A DNA stretch of 64,000 nt, taken from assembly GCA_014964245.1 (NCBI GenBank), contig JACVYH010000003.1, positions 1,674,001 to 1,738,000 of the forward strand, in the 5' to 3' direction. The notes beneath the pieces were generated by a model, which saw only the letters and a program-made list of their open reading frames with translations, made no database searches and was not told the DNA's origin. This document shows positions 23,957 to 35,655 of this stretch, one piece after another (within the stretch, counting starts at the first letter, position 1; the number at the start of each line of letters is the position of its first letter). This DNA is from Nannizziopsis barbatae. Taxonomy: Eukaryota > Ascomycota > Eurotiomycetes > Onygenales > Nannizziopsiaceae. The position numbers and the translations under genes are program-made.

Positions 23957-26122
23957 CTACCATGCACCGCCAGCGTCGCCTCCGCCCCAGTTTCCTTCAG
24001 CCGGAATGGTGTTCTCCTGGAATTGGCTTGTTTGTCCAAAGCCATCATTACCAGCGCTATTAAATTGGTCGTTACCATTTCCGAAGTCGTCATTAGTCTC
24101 TGCGGGCTTTTGGCAGCGTCTGAAAGTGTGGCCCACTAGGTATAGAAGTTAGCGGTGTCATAAAGTTATCCAGACATAAGCAGGCGCTTGCTGACACTTA
24201 CTTTCCTGGCAGTTGGTGCACTGGACTTTGGACCAGTCCTTCTTTTCGGGGCAGTCGCGACTCATATGGCCAGCTAGACGGGGATCAGTTCAAAAATCAC
24301 CATCTTTAATGATATGAATGAGCCCTACTCTTTTCACAGTTGCGGCAGGTAACGTTATCCATGTTGCGAGGCTTGTCGCACTCCTTAGACATATGGCCCT
24401 CCTCTCTAAAGGATATTCAGTCACGATAGGTCTTTCCAGGATAAACTTTGGGAAGGGTACTAACCCGCAGTTGCGGCAAGCCCGGTTATTCGGACCCTTT
24501 TCAGGGCAGTCTTTGGCGAAATGGCCGACTATCGATGAGGATTAGCAAATCTGCATGGTCTCAAAATCGAAAAAGAACATTTACCTTGCTGGCATCTCTT
24601 GCACTCAACACCTTCAGCAGAGCGTGGCTCAGTGCAGTCTTTCGCGTTATGACCGACATTACTACCTCCTGTCAGTCACATTTCTAAGGTCAGGCGAGAC
24701 CATCGCCATTCTCACCCGCAATTACGGCAGCCTGAGTATTCTTTGCGTGGCTGAGTGCAGTCGCGTGCGCGATGTCCTGCTTCCTTGCAGAGGACACACT
24801 TGACTTCAACTCTTTCAACCTCAGAACGTTCCTGCTTGCAAGAACGGCGGCCATGGCCCATTTCTACGGCCACAGTTAGCATATTTGACTTATTCATAGT
24901 GCTCCAGTAGCCCAGGTTTACCTCCACAATTGTCGCATTTGGGAATTTGACGGTCCATTGGGAAGCCTGCATCAGCGAGGCGCTTTAGGTTTTCCTCGGG
25001 GGAAGATGGCCAGCGGGACCTAAGATTGACGCGCTGTGGCTTTTCATTGAAGAAAAAACCAACAACATACTTGCAGCCTAGCTTGCCTTGCAAATTGACG
25101 GAGATGAGCGTGTCACCAATTTCTTTTTCCTATATTATTGCAAAACGTCATCAATTGAACGTTCGATCAACGCCAACTGTCCCGACTTACGAGAGCAATA
25201 AGGTAAATATTGAAACCGTCTTCACGGAGTTTCCTTTCAATCTCGTCAAAGGTTGAAAGCGGAACTGCCTTAGAGTAGATTTTGAAGGCCTGGCACGGAG
25301 GTCAGTCTCAAGAACGGTAATACTTTGCTGGCTTTGATTTGGTTACCTCGCGGAAATCTTCTAGATCACGCTCGTCGCTTGCATTCTTCATCATAACCCA
25401 AGCTTCTTCAGGCAACTTGTCGGGAACATCGTTGTTCTCAAGTTTGCGATTCTCAGTGCAGTCCTGAGTTTTATGGCCTTATCCGTGATGAAAGCACCTC
25501 CGTCAGTTATGTTTACTCTAATGAGGAAGAGTAATCACCTTCGCCCTTGCAGTTCTTGCAGATGTCTGGCCCTTTATCGGGACACTCGGCGGCAGGATGC
25601 CCTTCAGCCTGGCAAATACGACAAGTTCCCTTGAAAACACGGGGATTTGGACATTCAGTCTTGCTATGACTTTAGGTGAATTAGGATTTTGCTTGTTATT
25701 TCCACGCCGCTAGAGTGAAGTCATGCTTACCCTTCCTGGCCACAGTTGAAACAAGCTCCAGAAGTCTTGCGAGGTTCTGGGCATTCGCGTGCATAATGAC
25801 CGGATTGTCCGCAGCTTATTCCGACAATATTAGTCTGGATCCATAGTATCATACAAAAAGACTTACTTGCGGCAAGCGTCATCGCCTCCAGCGGTTTCAA
25901 AGTTTCCATTGTCACCCTGAGCCTCGAAATTTCCACCGTCGAAGTTTCCAGCGTCAGCGCCAAAGTTTCCTCCTTCATTCCAAGCGGCGTCCTCGCCAGC
26001 ATTCCAGTTACTGGCCTCTGTCGAATCAAATTAGTAACCAAAAGTTCTGGAGAGGTAGACGTTTTAAACAACGCCAAATGAGTGAGCCTCAAGAGCTTAC
26101 CTCCACTGTTCCAGTCACCCAT
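23957..26122 (-). CDS. CCHC zinc-knuckle protein with eleven knuckles
   Basis: Predicted 480-residue nucleic-acid-binding protein related to the CNBP/Gis2/Byr3 group. Thirteen exons (plus coordinates): 26101-26122, 25867-26017, 25731-25814, 25539-25669, 25347-25477, 25191-25289, 24922-25129, 24716-24863, 24585-24661, 24465-24528, 24329-24405, 24202-24273 and 23957-24135; they sum to 481 codons. A Gly/Asn/Ala-rich start is followed by four C-x2-C-x4-H-x4-C knuckles. Then comes a roughly 130-residue non-knuckle domain (AFKIYSKAVPL, then GCKYVVGFFF) and seven more knuckles. A Gly/Asn/Gln-rich tail ends GGAW. Nine of the eleven knuckles are split by an intron. It is likely a single-stranded RNA or DNA binder in post-transcriptional control. 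The longer form with an inserted domain is typical of filamentous fungi, and its precise role is not known to me. Confidence 0.9.
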
Positions 26123-27571
26123 TTTGCCTTGAAGAATGCTTCTAAGCTATTCTTTGTCTTCTGAAGTTGTCGAACTTGGATACCTATTTTCACCACCCAG
26201 TGTTAGTGGATGTCAAGATCAAAGCAATAGTAGACCTGATGTTGATCATATCGACTCAAATGGCTACCCGAGTCTGGCAGTATTCTCCTATCTCGATGTC
26301 GAATACAAGCAATGCAGCTTTCAAAACAACTTACCAGAAACTAAACAGAGGCTGTTGCCCCCAAAGACTGCTTGTTCTGCTCCAGAGAATCTTTGTTGGT
26401 GCAAAGATCTGAAGAAGAAGAACTGTTGTAGGGGCAGAAGCAAAGTGAAAGAAGAGAAAACACAACCCGTGAGGGCTTTCACAACAAGTGTCCTGTGAAA
26501 ATCCGGTTATGCGGCTTTCCACCTTACCTTTTTGGGAAGTGTCTGTTGTTTTCCGTCAGATTCCTGTTTTGTCCATCACATGATGGTATGGTCTCGGCGT
26601 ATTCTAACTACTAGGAGGTTCATGGTTCATACAACTACCTACTGAAACCCCCAGTGTAGGTAAAGCAGCTCTTCATCTTTTGTTTTAGAGCGTTGCAGAC
26701 TAAGTTCTTTGACGGCTTCTTGCATTGGAGAAAAGCCTGGGCTCCTGTGTCGGGTTATTGCTTCTATGGTGCTTGTAGGCCGGCCACTTTGCCTCAAAAG
26801 ATGGGTATGTCTAAGTGGTGATCGATATATGTATACAAGTTTTGCCGCCTTTACCTGCGCAACTCTCATTGTAGGATAATGGGGATGTCCTCCTTCCGAG
26901 TATGCACTCTTTCATCTTAGTATCCAGCTAGCTCACTGTACCTCCTGACTTATCATAAGGAGAAATAGAAATTAAATTTCGCAAAAACATTCACCATCGA
27001 TGAGGCATGACACCCGAGCTATCTGTGGGCATCGAAACCAATGTTAGAACAAGGGATTATGGGTGTAGAAGGGTCCATGGAAGTAGGAGCTAGAAATAGG
27101 AGCCACCGATCCTTCACCAAATATGTATGTAGAGCTTCTTTGCCGAGCTTGAATTCCCACTAAGATATAGGTAAGCTTTAGGGGCGCCCTTAGGTAAAAG
27201 CCTCCTAATTTACCAGGTATGCAGGCAGCACCTGTAGTTAAACCGGTGAAATCTTAGCGTTGTAACATTACGCTTGTTACTGCTCGAGAAATCCCTTCGA
27301 AGGCATTTGCTACACTCACAACTGGAATTGGTTTTTTCGCCTACAACTCCCGTACGGAGTAAATCGAAAGTACTGGGGGTTGGTTGCACAGTTCTGTTGA
27401 CTACGTGGTTAATTACGAGGTCACATGCAGGAGGACCCAGCTTGTTCGCGCATCAACTTTGGTGCCCCTTGAGCAATCAACGTTCAAACCATCACCAGCC
27501 TCAATGACTTCGAACTTCACTTGCATCGCTGAGCGCGCAGTAGAAGATACCAATTGTCGATACTGTCCGCA
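26123..27571. other. 1.4-kb divergent intergenic region
   Basis: It separates the divergently transcribed zinc-knuckle gene (-) and enoyl-CoA hydratase gene (+), so it must hold both promoters. One TACGGAGTA element lies at 27353-27361. Open frames such as 26136-26498 overlap on opposite strands and look random. No RNA gene was recognised. Confidence 0.6.
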
Positions 27572-28533
27572 ATGGCATCGTTTACGGATACACCACCGCC
27601 CCCTGTGAAGTTCACCCTTCTCGATTTCCCAGCTCCTCATGTACTACTGGTTACTATAAATTTGGAAAAACAGATGAACTCATTGCCAACTGATGCGGTG
27701 TCTGAAATGGACCGCGTGTGGACCTGGTTTGACAGGGAACCACGACTGTAAGTTCTGTCTGACTGATTGATGTCTGCGAGGACTTTGGATACTAATGATT
27801 ACCCAAGGCGAGTCGGAATTATTACAGGGGCTGGAAAGAAGGCTTTTTGCGCCGGAATGGACTTGAAAGGTGGAGTTTGTACCAAGCTTTCCCCTCGCTG
27901 CCGAACCTATCACTGACCGGGAGGATTCTAGAAAGTTCTGAGCTTCAACGAGGTGGTGATGGAGATGTTTCGGTTTTGGCGAAATATCCACCAAGCGGCT
28001 TTGCTGGGTTGACTCGACGCAGCGGCAAAAAGCCCATAATTGCGGCATGTAATGGGCATGCGCATGGAGGAGGGTTCGAGATCATTCTCAATATCGATAT
28101 TGTCATTGCGTCTCCGAATGCGAATTTTCGATTACCTGATGTTTTGCGAGGAACGGCCGCCGTAGAAGGCGGTTTCCCAAGGCTGTGCAGGAATTTCACG
28201 ATCCAACGAGCCATGTGGCTTGCCCTAACTGGCCAAACACTCTCATCTCAGGAAGCTTTAGACTGGGGGCTGGTTCAGAAAGTTGTGCCGATAGAGGATT
28301 TGATCCCTGAGACCGTTAAGGTAGCAAAACTAATTGCTGGCATGAGCCCGGATAGTGTCATTGTGACTCGGGCAGGAATCAGAGAAGCGTGGAAGACAGG
28401 AGATGTTGAACGGGCTCAGTCTTCAATAGCTGAAAGATATGCGCATGCCCTGTTTATAAGTGAGAATGCGAGAGAGGGATTGCTGGCTTTCAAGGAGAAA
28501 AGAAGTCCGAAATGGGTTCCGTCGAAACTATAA
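27572..28533 (+). CDS. enoyl-CoA hydratase/isomerase, probably peroxisomal
   Basis: Predicted 279 residues in three exons: 27572-27747, 27808-27869 and 27932-28533. Crotonase fold: the oxyanion-hole segment AFCAGMDLK and then CNGHAHGGGFEI, where FE carries the first family glutamate. FRLPDVLRGTAAVEGG follows; the second acid position looks like Asp-containing PDV rather than PE, so the exact reaction (hydratase, isomerase or other crotonase) is open. The protein ends PSKL, a canonical peroxisomal PTS1 signal. The start is the ATG at 27572; the frame upstream lacks an earlier ATG. The acyl-CoA dehydrogenase gene follows 593 bp downstream on the same strand. Together they could supply successive steps of fatty- or branched-acid beta-oxidation. 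Confidence 0.9.
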
Positions 28534-29126
28534 TGATCGGCTTCTGGAGATGTTCAAACACTTTGGAGCTCTGATCATTCTTATCTTGTCAGATACCTAC
28601 GAAGTAGAATCATCGTCTCCACCTAATAAGGTTTTATACCGTCTCTCTTTGCAAGTGGGAAGCTGTCCAATCGAACCCAGTTAAGGATGAGGTTCTCAAA
28701 AGCCTGCATTCGAACATCGCCCGCAATAGTTATCTCATTGGTCATCGTTTTGACAATGATAGTTTTCTGTCGCATCAGTACTACCAACATTGTGAGAATG
28801 ATTGCGGACGCCCTTGAATTGCTTCTGCGGGGAAGTTAACTCGGCTTTTAGTTGGTTACCTCGCTAGAGTTGCTACTTCGTAACTATGTAGGAATTTCCA
28901 GAGAACGCAAATGAAGCCTCGGCAATTCTGGACAGCTTAAACATACATACACCACTACATAGCAAGTGCAGTACAAACATACTCCGTATTACTTCGTTCT
29001 TTTTAAGAAGATATTGTTTGATTTGGAGCCTGAATATCCTATCATCCTATTCTAATAAACTAACTCATTTTCGACCAATGCATCCTTCTCTTCCAAGTCT
29101 GACATATATTTAAGATAATAAGAACA
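28534..29126. other. intergenic region between the beta-oxidation genes
   Basis: It holds the 3' flank of the hydratase and the promoter of the dehydrogenase. A TACTCCGTA element is at 28980-28988, about 140 bp before the dehydrogenase start. Nothing else was recognised. Confidence 0.6.
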
Positions 29127-30674
29127 ATGCCTCCTCCAGCCCCATTTGCAGAGCCGCTTTGGTATTACCGTGATTCCTCTCCCTTCTACAACGAATCTCA
29201 TAAGAAGCTTCGTGAATTCGTGCGCGAATTCGTGGACAATGAGCTGATGCCCTATGCGGAGGATTGGGAACGTGATGGCCATGTCCCTAGAGATGTATGG
29301 TCACAATTTCTTGAACGTCGCGACTGTGATGCTTGCAGGCGTTTCAAGCTTCTATCAATGTATGCTGAAGCTGATACCTGTTTCTTAGGCCCTTATGAAA
29401 TATGTCGAGAAAGGATTTACTATTATCAAGCCCACCAAACGCGAATACATGGGTGGGTTGAACCTGCCAGCCGGCATTGAGCCAGAGAAATGGGACATTT
29501 TTCACTCCCTCATTGTCGGTGATGAGCTGTCGCGGTAGGGTTTTAAAGGTTTAGCATAATATAGTATAGTTACGGCTTGCTAATAATCAGCAGGGTCGGG
29601 TTCACTGGGGTGCTCTGGGGCTTGAATGGTGGTAATGGCATCGGATGTCCCCCAATCTTGAATTTTGGAAACGAGCAACAGAGGTTAGAGTATTTACCTA
29701 AGGTTTCTCGTGGGGAGATCAGTTTTTGTTTGGGAATTACTGAACCTGATGGTATGTTTCCTGCTTTCTATGCCAGCTAAAGCACGGCTACTAACATGGA
29801 GGACTGAAATTGAGCTGGATCCGACGTTTCGGGGATCAAAACCACAGCGGAAAGGATCGGTAATAAATATATCGTTAACGGGGCCAAGAAATGGATTACC
29901 AACGGCGTTTTTGCTGACTACTGCACAGCAGCCGTAAGGACAGGGGGAGCCGGCCAGAAGGGCGTTTCTTTGTTAATCATACCACTGACAGCCAAAGGCG
30001 TAACTAGACGACGGATGTATAACTCCGGAGTGAACGCCAGTGGTTCAACTTACCTTGAATTTGATAACGTAGAGGTGCCGACCGAAAATATCGTCGGTAA
30101 GGAAAACCAAGGGTTCAAATATATTATGTCAAGTAAGTACCCAGGGGCATTACTGGATTTGGCAGATCATACGCTAATCACGAACCACATAGATTTTAAT
30201 CCTGAGCGTCTTGCTCTGGCAAGCTCATGCATTCGCCTGTCCCGCGTATGTGCCCAGGATGCATTCAACTACGCTACCACTCGTGAGACTTTCGGCCAGC
30301 CCCTCATCAGCAATCAAATCATTCGAGCCAAATTTAGCAAGATGGGTCAACTTATTGAACCATGCCAAGCCTTTATGGAGCAACTTGCATACACTATTCA
30401 GCTGAACGAAAAATTTGGTAGAAATGTCGACATTGGGGGAATGACGGCTCTTCTCAAGGTAATGAGCACTCGCTGCTTAGAGAAAGTATGCCGCGAAGCC
30501 CAGCAAGTCCTTGGAGGAGCAGGGTACAATAAGAGCGGTAAGGGAGCGAGAATCGAGGCAATCAGTCGTGACGTGCGAGTTTTTGTGGTTGGCGGTGGAA
30601 GCGAAGAAATTATGCGGGATTTGGCTCTGAAGCAAGAAGTAAAATTTCTCATGGACCAACGTGCGAAGATGTGA
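29127..30674 (+). CDS. acyl-CoA dehydrogenase (flavoprotein)
   Basis: Catalyses FAD-dependent alpha,beta-desaturation of an acyl-CoA. Clear exons: 29389-29534, 29594-29751, 29815-30132 and 30193-30674, which sum to exactly 368 codons. The first coding part starts at the ATG at 29127 (MPPPAPFAEPLWYY) and must join at phase 0. Splicing within about 29,290-29,390 is unresolved: the direct frame is open but unlike the family, and several donors (GTATGG at 29296) and acceptors (29330, 29388) are possible. Family features are the flavin-binding LGITEPDAGSDV and KKWITNGVFADYCT blocks, TRETFGQPL and the C-terminal GGAGYN. The last residues are RAKM; AKM fits the permissive PTS1 pattern [SAC][KRH][LM], so peroxisomal location is plausible. 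Confidence 0.85.
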
Positions 30675-31113
30675 ACGTTCGCTCTCATTTAAGATCCATA
30701 GCCATCTACCGAATTGGATATCAAACACAATTTATGAACATTGCAAAGAGCAAATAATAAAGGAAATAGGCTGAACATGCCTGGGATCTTAAAGGCTGGA
30801 CGATATGGCACAGCGGAAATGACTGAGCATGCATGTACTTGAGGTTGAAGAGCGCTGATGCCATACTCCGCTCGGTATATACCAGACATTGAAATGGCGT
30901 TTACTGCAAGCTGACGACTGTAACTTGATTGCAATACGGTGAATCGTCTCTCATGTGCTGCAGCGTGGGCTTTTGAACAATGGCCACGGCTTCCAACGTT
31001 TCATCTCCGAGGAATCCAGCTAGAAGTTTCCACGTAATATTTCCAGTCACTCCCGAGCCCGATTATTTAACAGCTAAACCGAATAGTAATGGGGAGAATT
31101 GAAAACCTTAACA
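30675..31113. other. convergent intergenic region (ACAD / TVP23)
   Basis: This is the 3' flank of both genes. I see no gene; a partial TACTCCG motif lies near 30,865. Confidence 0.55.
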
Positions 31114-31879
31114 CTATTTGAATAGCCTTCCCAGCATCCCGCGAGTGAGATTGTTGGCAATTCCACCCGATAAGGCACTGCTAGCAAGGTTCGATGCCTG
31201 GCTAAAACGATCGCATCGAGAAAAGGCCACGGTATTTGTAATTGTTAGGATCAGTGCAATGCCTACGCATCCAATCAGCAAGTAGAGATTGTCGAATCAG
31301 AACCCTATACATACCAACTAAGCTCAGCCAAATCACTTTCTGTAGACGTATTATTGCAAGGATAGCCAGCCCAATCCATAGTGCAGGTGTGCTGTATAGA
31401 CTGAGCCAGAAAAATCGTCTATCTGTCGCATTGATGGTGCGTGTATTTGGATCGGAGCTCTCGAAGACCCAATGAGAATCACCGGTAGATGTGTTCACTT
31501 CATTCCACCATCTTAAACCTACTAAACGACGACCGGCAATGTTTTTAAGGTAGTAAAAGTCTGCTGATAGCAGGAGAAGGGTGAATATGAAAACGAGAAT
31601 ACTGGCAAACAGGGTGCAACGTTAGCACAGAACGGTAACAGCAACAACTTTCAAGGTCATTTAAGAAAGCAACATACAAATCTTGGATGAATAGAACGCC
31701 GAAAAGGTACATCAGTAAGCTTCCTATAGTGATGTATGACGGTTAGCGAAATAGCCCTCCAGGGATGCGTATACTTGTCCGATAGGACGCGTACCTATTC
31801 TGAATCCCAGAAAGAAAAAAAGAGTTAAGGGATGCGCGCTGAGGCGCCAGTTGAGATCTCCAGCCCGCGGCTGTTCCAT
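31114..31879 (-). CDS. Golgi membrane protein TVP23
   Basis: Predicted 188 residues in four exons: 31795-31879, 31678-31723, 31315-31601 and 31114-31262 (189 codons including the stop). It matches the TVP23/FAM18 family end to end. The N-terminal block is GDLNWRLSAHPLTL, followed by a first membrane region FFFLGFRIGSLLMYLFGVLF. Next are a second hydrophobic run and the loop KNIAGRRLVGLRWWNEV. Then come WVFESSDP, two more membrane segments (LYSTPALWIGLAILAI and the IALILTITNT region) and a Gly/Ala-rich tail. The role in late-Golgi vesicle traffic is known from yeast. It is divergent with PAT1, their start codons 281 bp apart. Confidence 0.93.
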
Positions 31880-32160
31880 TCTTCCGTCCCAAATATACGG
31901 GCTGGCTTCGAATGATCAAGGTGAACAACAATGAGGTCTTCCATTCAAGAACACCTTGATGCTAGGAAGGCGGGCCGCATGGATGCCTAGGCCTTGGCGT
32001 GATTACTAATGTGAATTACATAAGCATACGGCGATCACTGCTTTGGGAAAGAGTTTGTTTTCGCCGCTTGGCCGATGTGCGGGCAAATCTTCATATCAAA
32101 TCACCTCCGTACTTCGCTCAGTATTTCTTTTTCACGTTTGGCTGGCGCCTAGCAGCCGAC

Positions 32161-34783
32161 ATGGCATTTTTCGGTCTTGATGCTGATAGATTCGGCAACC
32201 GCCCTGCTGCGCGAGAGTCAAGGGGTATTTTTGAACATCCAGACCCTTTCGCCCAAATTGCTCGCGCCACTGCCCTGGGATTGCACGACGATGCTGAAGC
32301 GTACGGTTTTCATTCCACTCTCGGATGCTTAAGCTCTGCTTTCCGTGCTAACCCATTTCTTTTAGCATTGACTTCGAAGATACGTATGATGGACTGGGAG
32401 ACCAGCTCGACGACGATCAAGATGCGTTCAACGATGACACATTCGGAGGGGCGGGAGTGGAGGATGAAAAACCTGTGGGAAAGGATTTCGACTTCTTTGG
32501 AAAAACCGCTCAAATGACCAATGTTCTTGGTGAAGAGCAAGTGATTTACAACCTCCAAAATCACACAGAGCCAGTCCAGCTCTCGAACCAGCAGAATGAG
32601 CCTCGGAAACCAAAACGGACTGGCTACGAACCGTACCGGGACCCCGGTTATATTCCCGAGATTCAGGCAAAGTCGAACGTATGGGGAAAGGAGATCAAAC
32701 ATAAGGAGTCGCAGGAACAACCTCCCGTTGCGACTGTGCCCGCTCCCGCGCCCGCGCCCACAAGGAAGATTCTGAGCCTGGAGGAGGTGGAGGCACAAAT
32801 GCGTTCTCAGTCTCAAAGGCCACCCGCCGAACCTCCCGGGTTGCATATGGCTGGGAATCTACCTCAGGCTCCCCCGCAAACAGCTCATCCGCCTCATTTG
32901 CCTTTCCCCGACCAGCCGTTTCCGACACCGGAAAACATTGCCATGCTTCCAAGAGATCACCCCGCCATGAACCAACATCACCAGTATCCGCCAGCCGTTG
33001 GCCCTCCGCCTCTACCGCAAGGGCTCCAGCATCCTCCTCCGCACCCTTATCCGGAACCACCAGCGATGCAAAACGTTCCCATCCAGGCGCTCCATCAGCA
33101 CAATCGTATGCCGAGCTTTCCTCAGAGGCTTCCTAGCGCTCAACCTCATAATAATATACCTCAAAGCCAGCCACCTTCGGGTCCACCTGGCCCTCCACCT
33201 CCAATTGCGGCAATGCACCCACATTTTATGCAACTTCCAGAGGAACAACGTACCGCAATATTAGCAGAAGATGCAAAACGTGCCAAAAGAAATCATAAGA
33301 TTCATGTTCTGTCTAAAGGGAACGGGCTGATGACACCTCAAGATAAGAATTTTATTACACGAATACAGCTGCAGCAGTTGGTAGCCGCCACCGGAAATAC
33401 TGGTGAAGCAGACATGGACTCTCTTTTATCGGAAGATTTCTACTACCAAGTATATAGCCAGATCCGTGGCGCGCCTCGGCAGCATCCACGACAACCCCTG
33501 GGCCATTTCGCCCAAACATATCTTTTTCAAACTGGAGGCCGATCAGGCGGCAACGCCGGCAAACGGCAATTCCAAAACGCTGACAATCACATGCAACGGA
33601 TGCAACAACAAGTCCAGCGCGCTGTTGAAGCGGCAAAACTACGCCCTAAAAACAAGCAGCTGATTATTGAAGGCAGTTTAGGAAAAATCTCCTTCAGCAA
33701 TGCTAAAACCCCTCGAACACTTCTCAATATCAAAAGGCCCGATAGTGCGGACGGCCAAAAGCCTGCTCAAACTAAAAAGGCAACTCAGGCTAGTCTCAGT
33801 CCGAGCGACCGAAAATCCATATTACATAACATCGAAAATGTTTATGATACCTTGATGAAGATGGAGGACCACGAACGAAACATGCCACCACCGCCCGATG
33901 CTGAGGATGCAGAAGCTGTAGAAAAACATCTTGAATGGAGACAACAGATGGACGCACTGAACTTACAACTGTGGGAATTTTTAAAGGTCGCGGAACCCAT
34001 TTCAACTGGAGCTTCCACCGCGCACCCATTTATCGCATTTCTGTCTTACCCGAAAGGCAAAAAAGCCATTCCCCGGATTTTCAATCACATTACCCAAGAC
34101 CAAAGAGTCACTATCCTTACTATCGTCGCCGTTTACCTTGATTCCTTAGATGTCGTACACCGGGCTCAGCTACAAGCGGGTGAAATGCAACCGCCTGGAC
34201 CTGTTCGCGAGGAAATTGATTTATTTTCACAGACAGTTATGCCTTGCCTACTTGGCTATGTCAACGAAGCTCCTCTTAAAATAATTGTTGGCTTGCTGGG
34301 TATTATCATCAACTATCGCACAAACGTGCATGCTGTTTCAAGGACTCGGATTGGGCTCGGATTCCTCACCATGCTGCTAAGCCGCGCAGAATTGGTCAAA
34401 GAAGCCGGGTCGGTGAACGATGAGGAATTGAAACAATGGACAGACCACTACAACAAACTGTTCGACCTTCTTGAGCCTGTTTTAGGCGGTATTTTCCCAG
34501 AGAGCATCAACAGCGGGGACGATGTATATGTATGGCAGTTTCTCGCCGCTGTTGGCGTCGGCGCGAGCCCGGAGCAACAACAAAGATTGGTCATTGCGGT
34601 CAAGTAAGTATTCATTTGATTCCCCAAAAAGCGTGGCAGTTGCTAATATTTGCCTCTAGGGATCGTGTTATGGAAACAGTTGCTCAAAGTAAAACATTGC
34701 CTGCCGACATGGCAAGCCAGCGCCTCGGAAATGTCAACCTATTTATGCGTGCGATCGGACTCGATGTAGAACTTTTGGGATGA
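32161..34783 (+). CDS. PAT1 mRNA decapping activator
   Basis: Predicted 833 residues; exons 32161-32300, 32366-34603 and 34660-34783 (834 codons with stop). Pat1 links deadenylated mRNA, the Lsm1-7 ring, Dhh1 and Dcp2 in P-bodies. The acidic N terminus includes DFEDTYDGLGDQL. A long Pro/Gln/His-rich, probably disordered, middle follows (about residues 150-330), with several PPGPP-type runs. The conserved central block is HKIHVLSKGNGLMT-like. The C-terminal half is the alpha-helical Pat1 domain (KKAIPRIF, then YVNEAPLKIIVGLLG, ending AIGLDVELLG). The first intron interrupts codon 47. The direct neighbour 4E-T-like gene at 51.8-54.5 kb acts in the same P-body pathway in animals. Confidence 0.92.
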
Positions 34784-35655
34784 AATCCCTCTTATACCTT
34801 CCCCGGATTTTTCAATGCATTACTCGTGCTATGCTCAGTTTTCATAAGGAGAGAAACGTTGCGTTATTACCTCAGAGCTGCGACCTGAACTTTGGAAATA
34901 CGGACCTTTTACTATTTTTTGGTGTAACACCATGCATAGCGTGAGGGTTAAACATGCTGTTAGAAAATTTTCTGTCATCATTGATAAGGTGGATCAAAAA
35001 TGCATTCATCGGAGGGGATCCTCATCCATTGCGGCTTTCCTTTTTGCTTTTGAAAGCGAATGTTGTATTATATTGATCTGGCATCCAGGGAAACTAATTG
35101 GGGCTCAGTGAGTTTCACAAGACATCATGATGCGCATTAAAATGATACCCTCAGCTCCACTACATATCCATTTACAATAAGAGTATCTGGTAAGGTTGCT
35201 CTGAAAGCACCAATCTATCACCCTACACCGTTGTACCTAGGAGGCAGGTGTCGCCCACCCGTATCGAGTGGTTCATGTCATGTGATGGGGTCAGGTGTTA
35301 TCGGAAATGGAATAATATTATTCCTATATATTCTTGGCATGACCTCAGTGGTAAATAAGGTTCAGTCTTGTTTTGCTTCTGCCAAAATGATTTCATCGAA
35401 GCTTCCAACGAGAAGTCGTGATGTGATCACACTCCGGCTATAGTTAAGTGACGGTGAACGTGTGCCATACCGCTTTGACCGAAATTCCAGACATTCAGTT
35501 TGATGGACTATTGAGCGAAAACACCAGGCTTCTAGATCTTCAATTGGGTCATTCATTACTACAATACGTTTCGGTTTCTTTACAGATACCTATTTATCTC
35601 ATAGCGGAGGGGTTCAGCCAGTTGTTTCCTTGCATATGCCTGGTCCCGCTTGACT
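34784..35655. other. intergenic region, no gene seen
   Basis: This is the 3' flank of PAT1 and the promoter of the NAD(P)-binding protein gene. Only short random frames are present. Confidence 0.55.

Noticed and set aside
26136..26498. Plus-strand open frame of 120 codons upstream of the zinc-knuckle gene
   Set aside because: Lies in the divergent promoter, overlaps minus-strand frames and shows no conserved motif.
20033..30674. Secondary-metabolite gene cluster near the isochore
   Set aside because: A transporter, a zinc-knuckle protein and two beta-oxidation enzymes are present, but there is no backbone synthase, P450 or cluster regulator.
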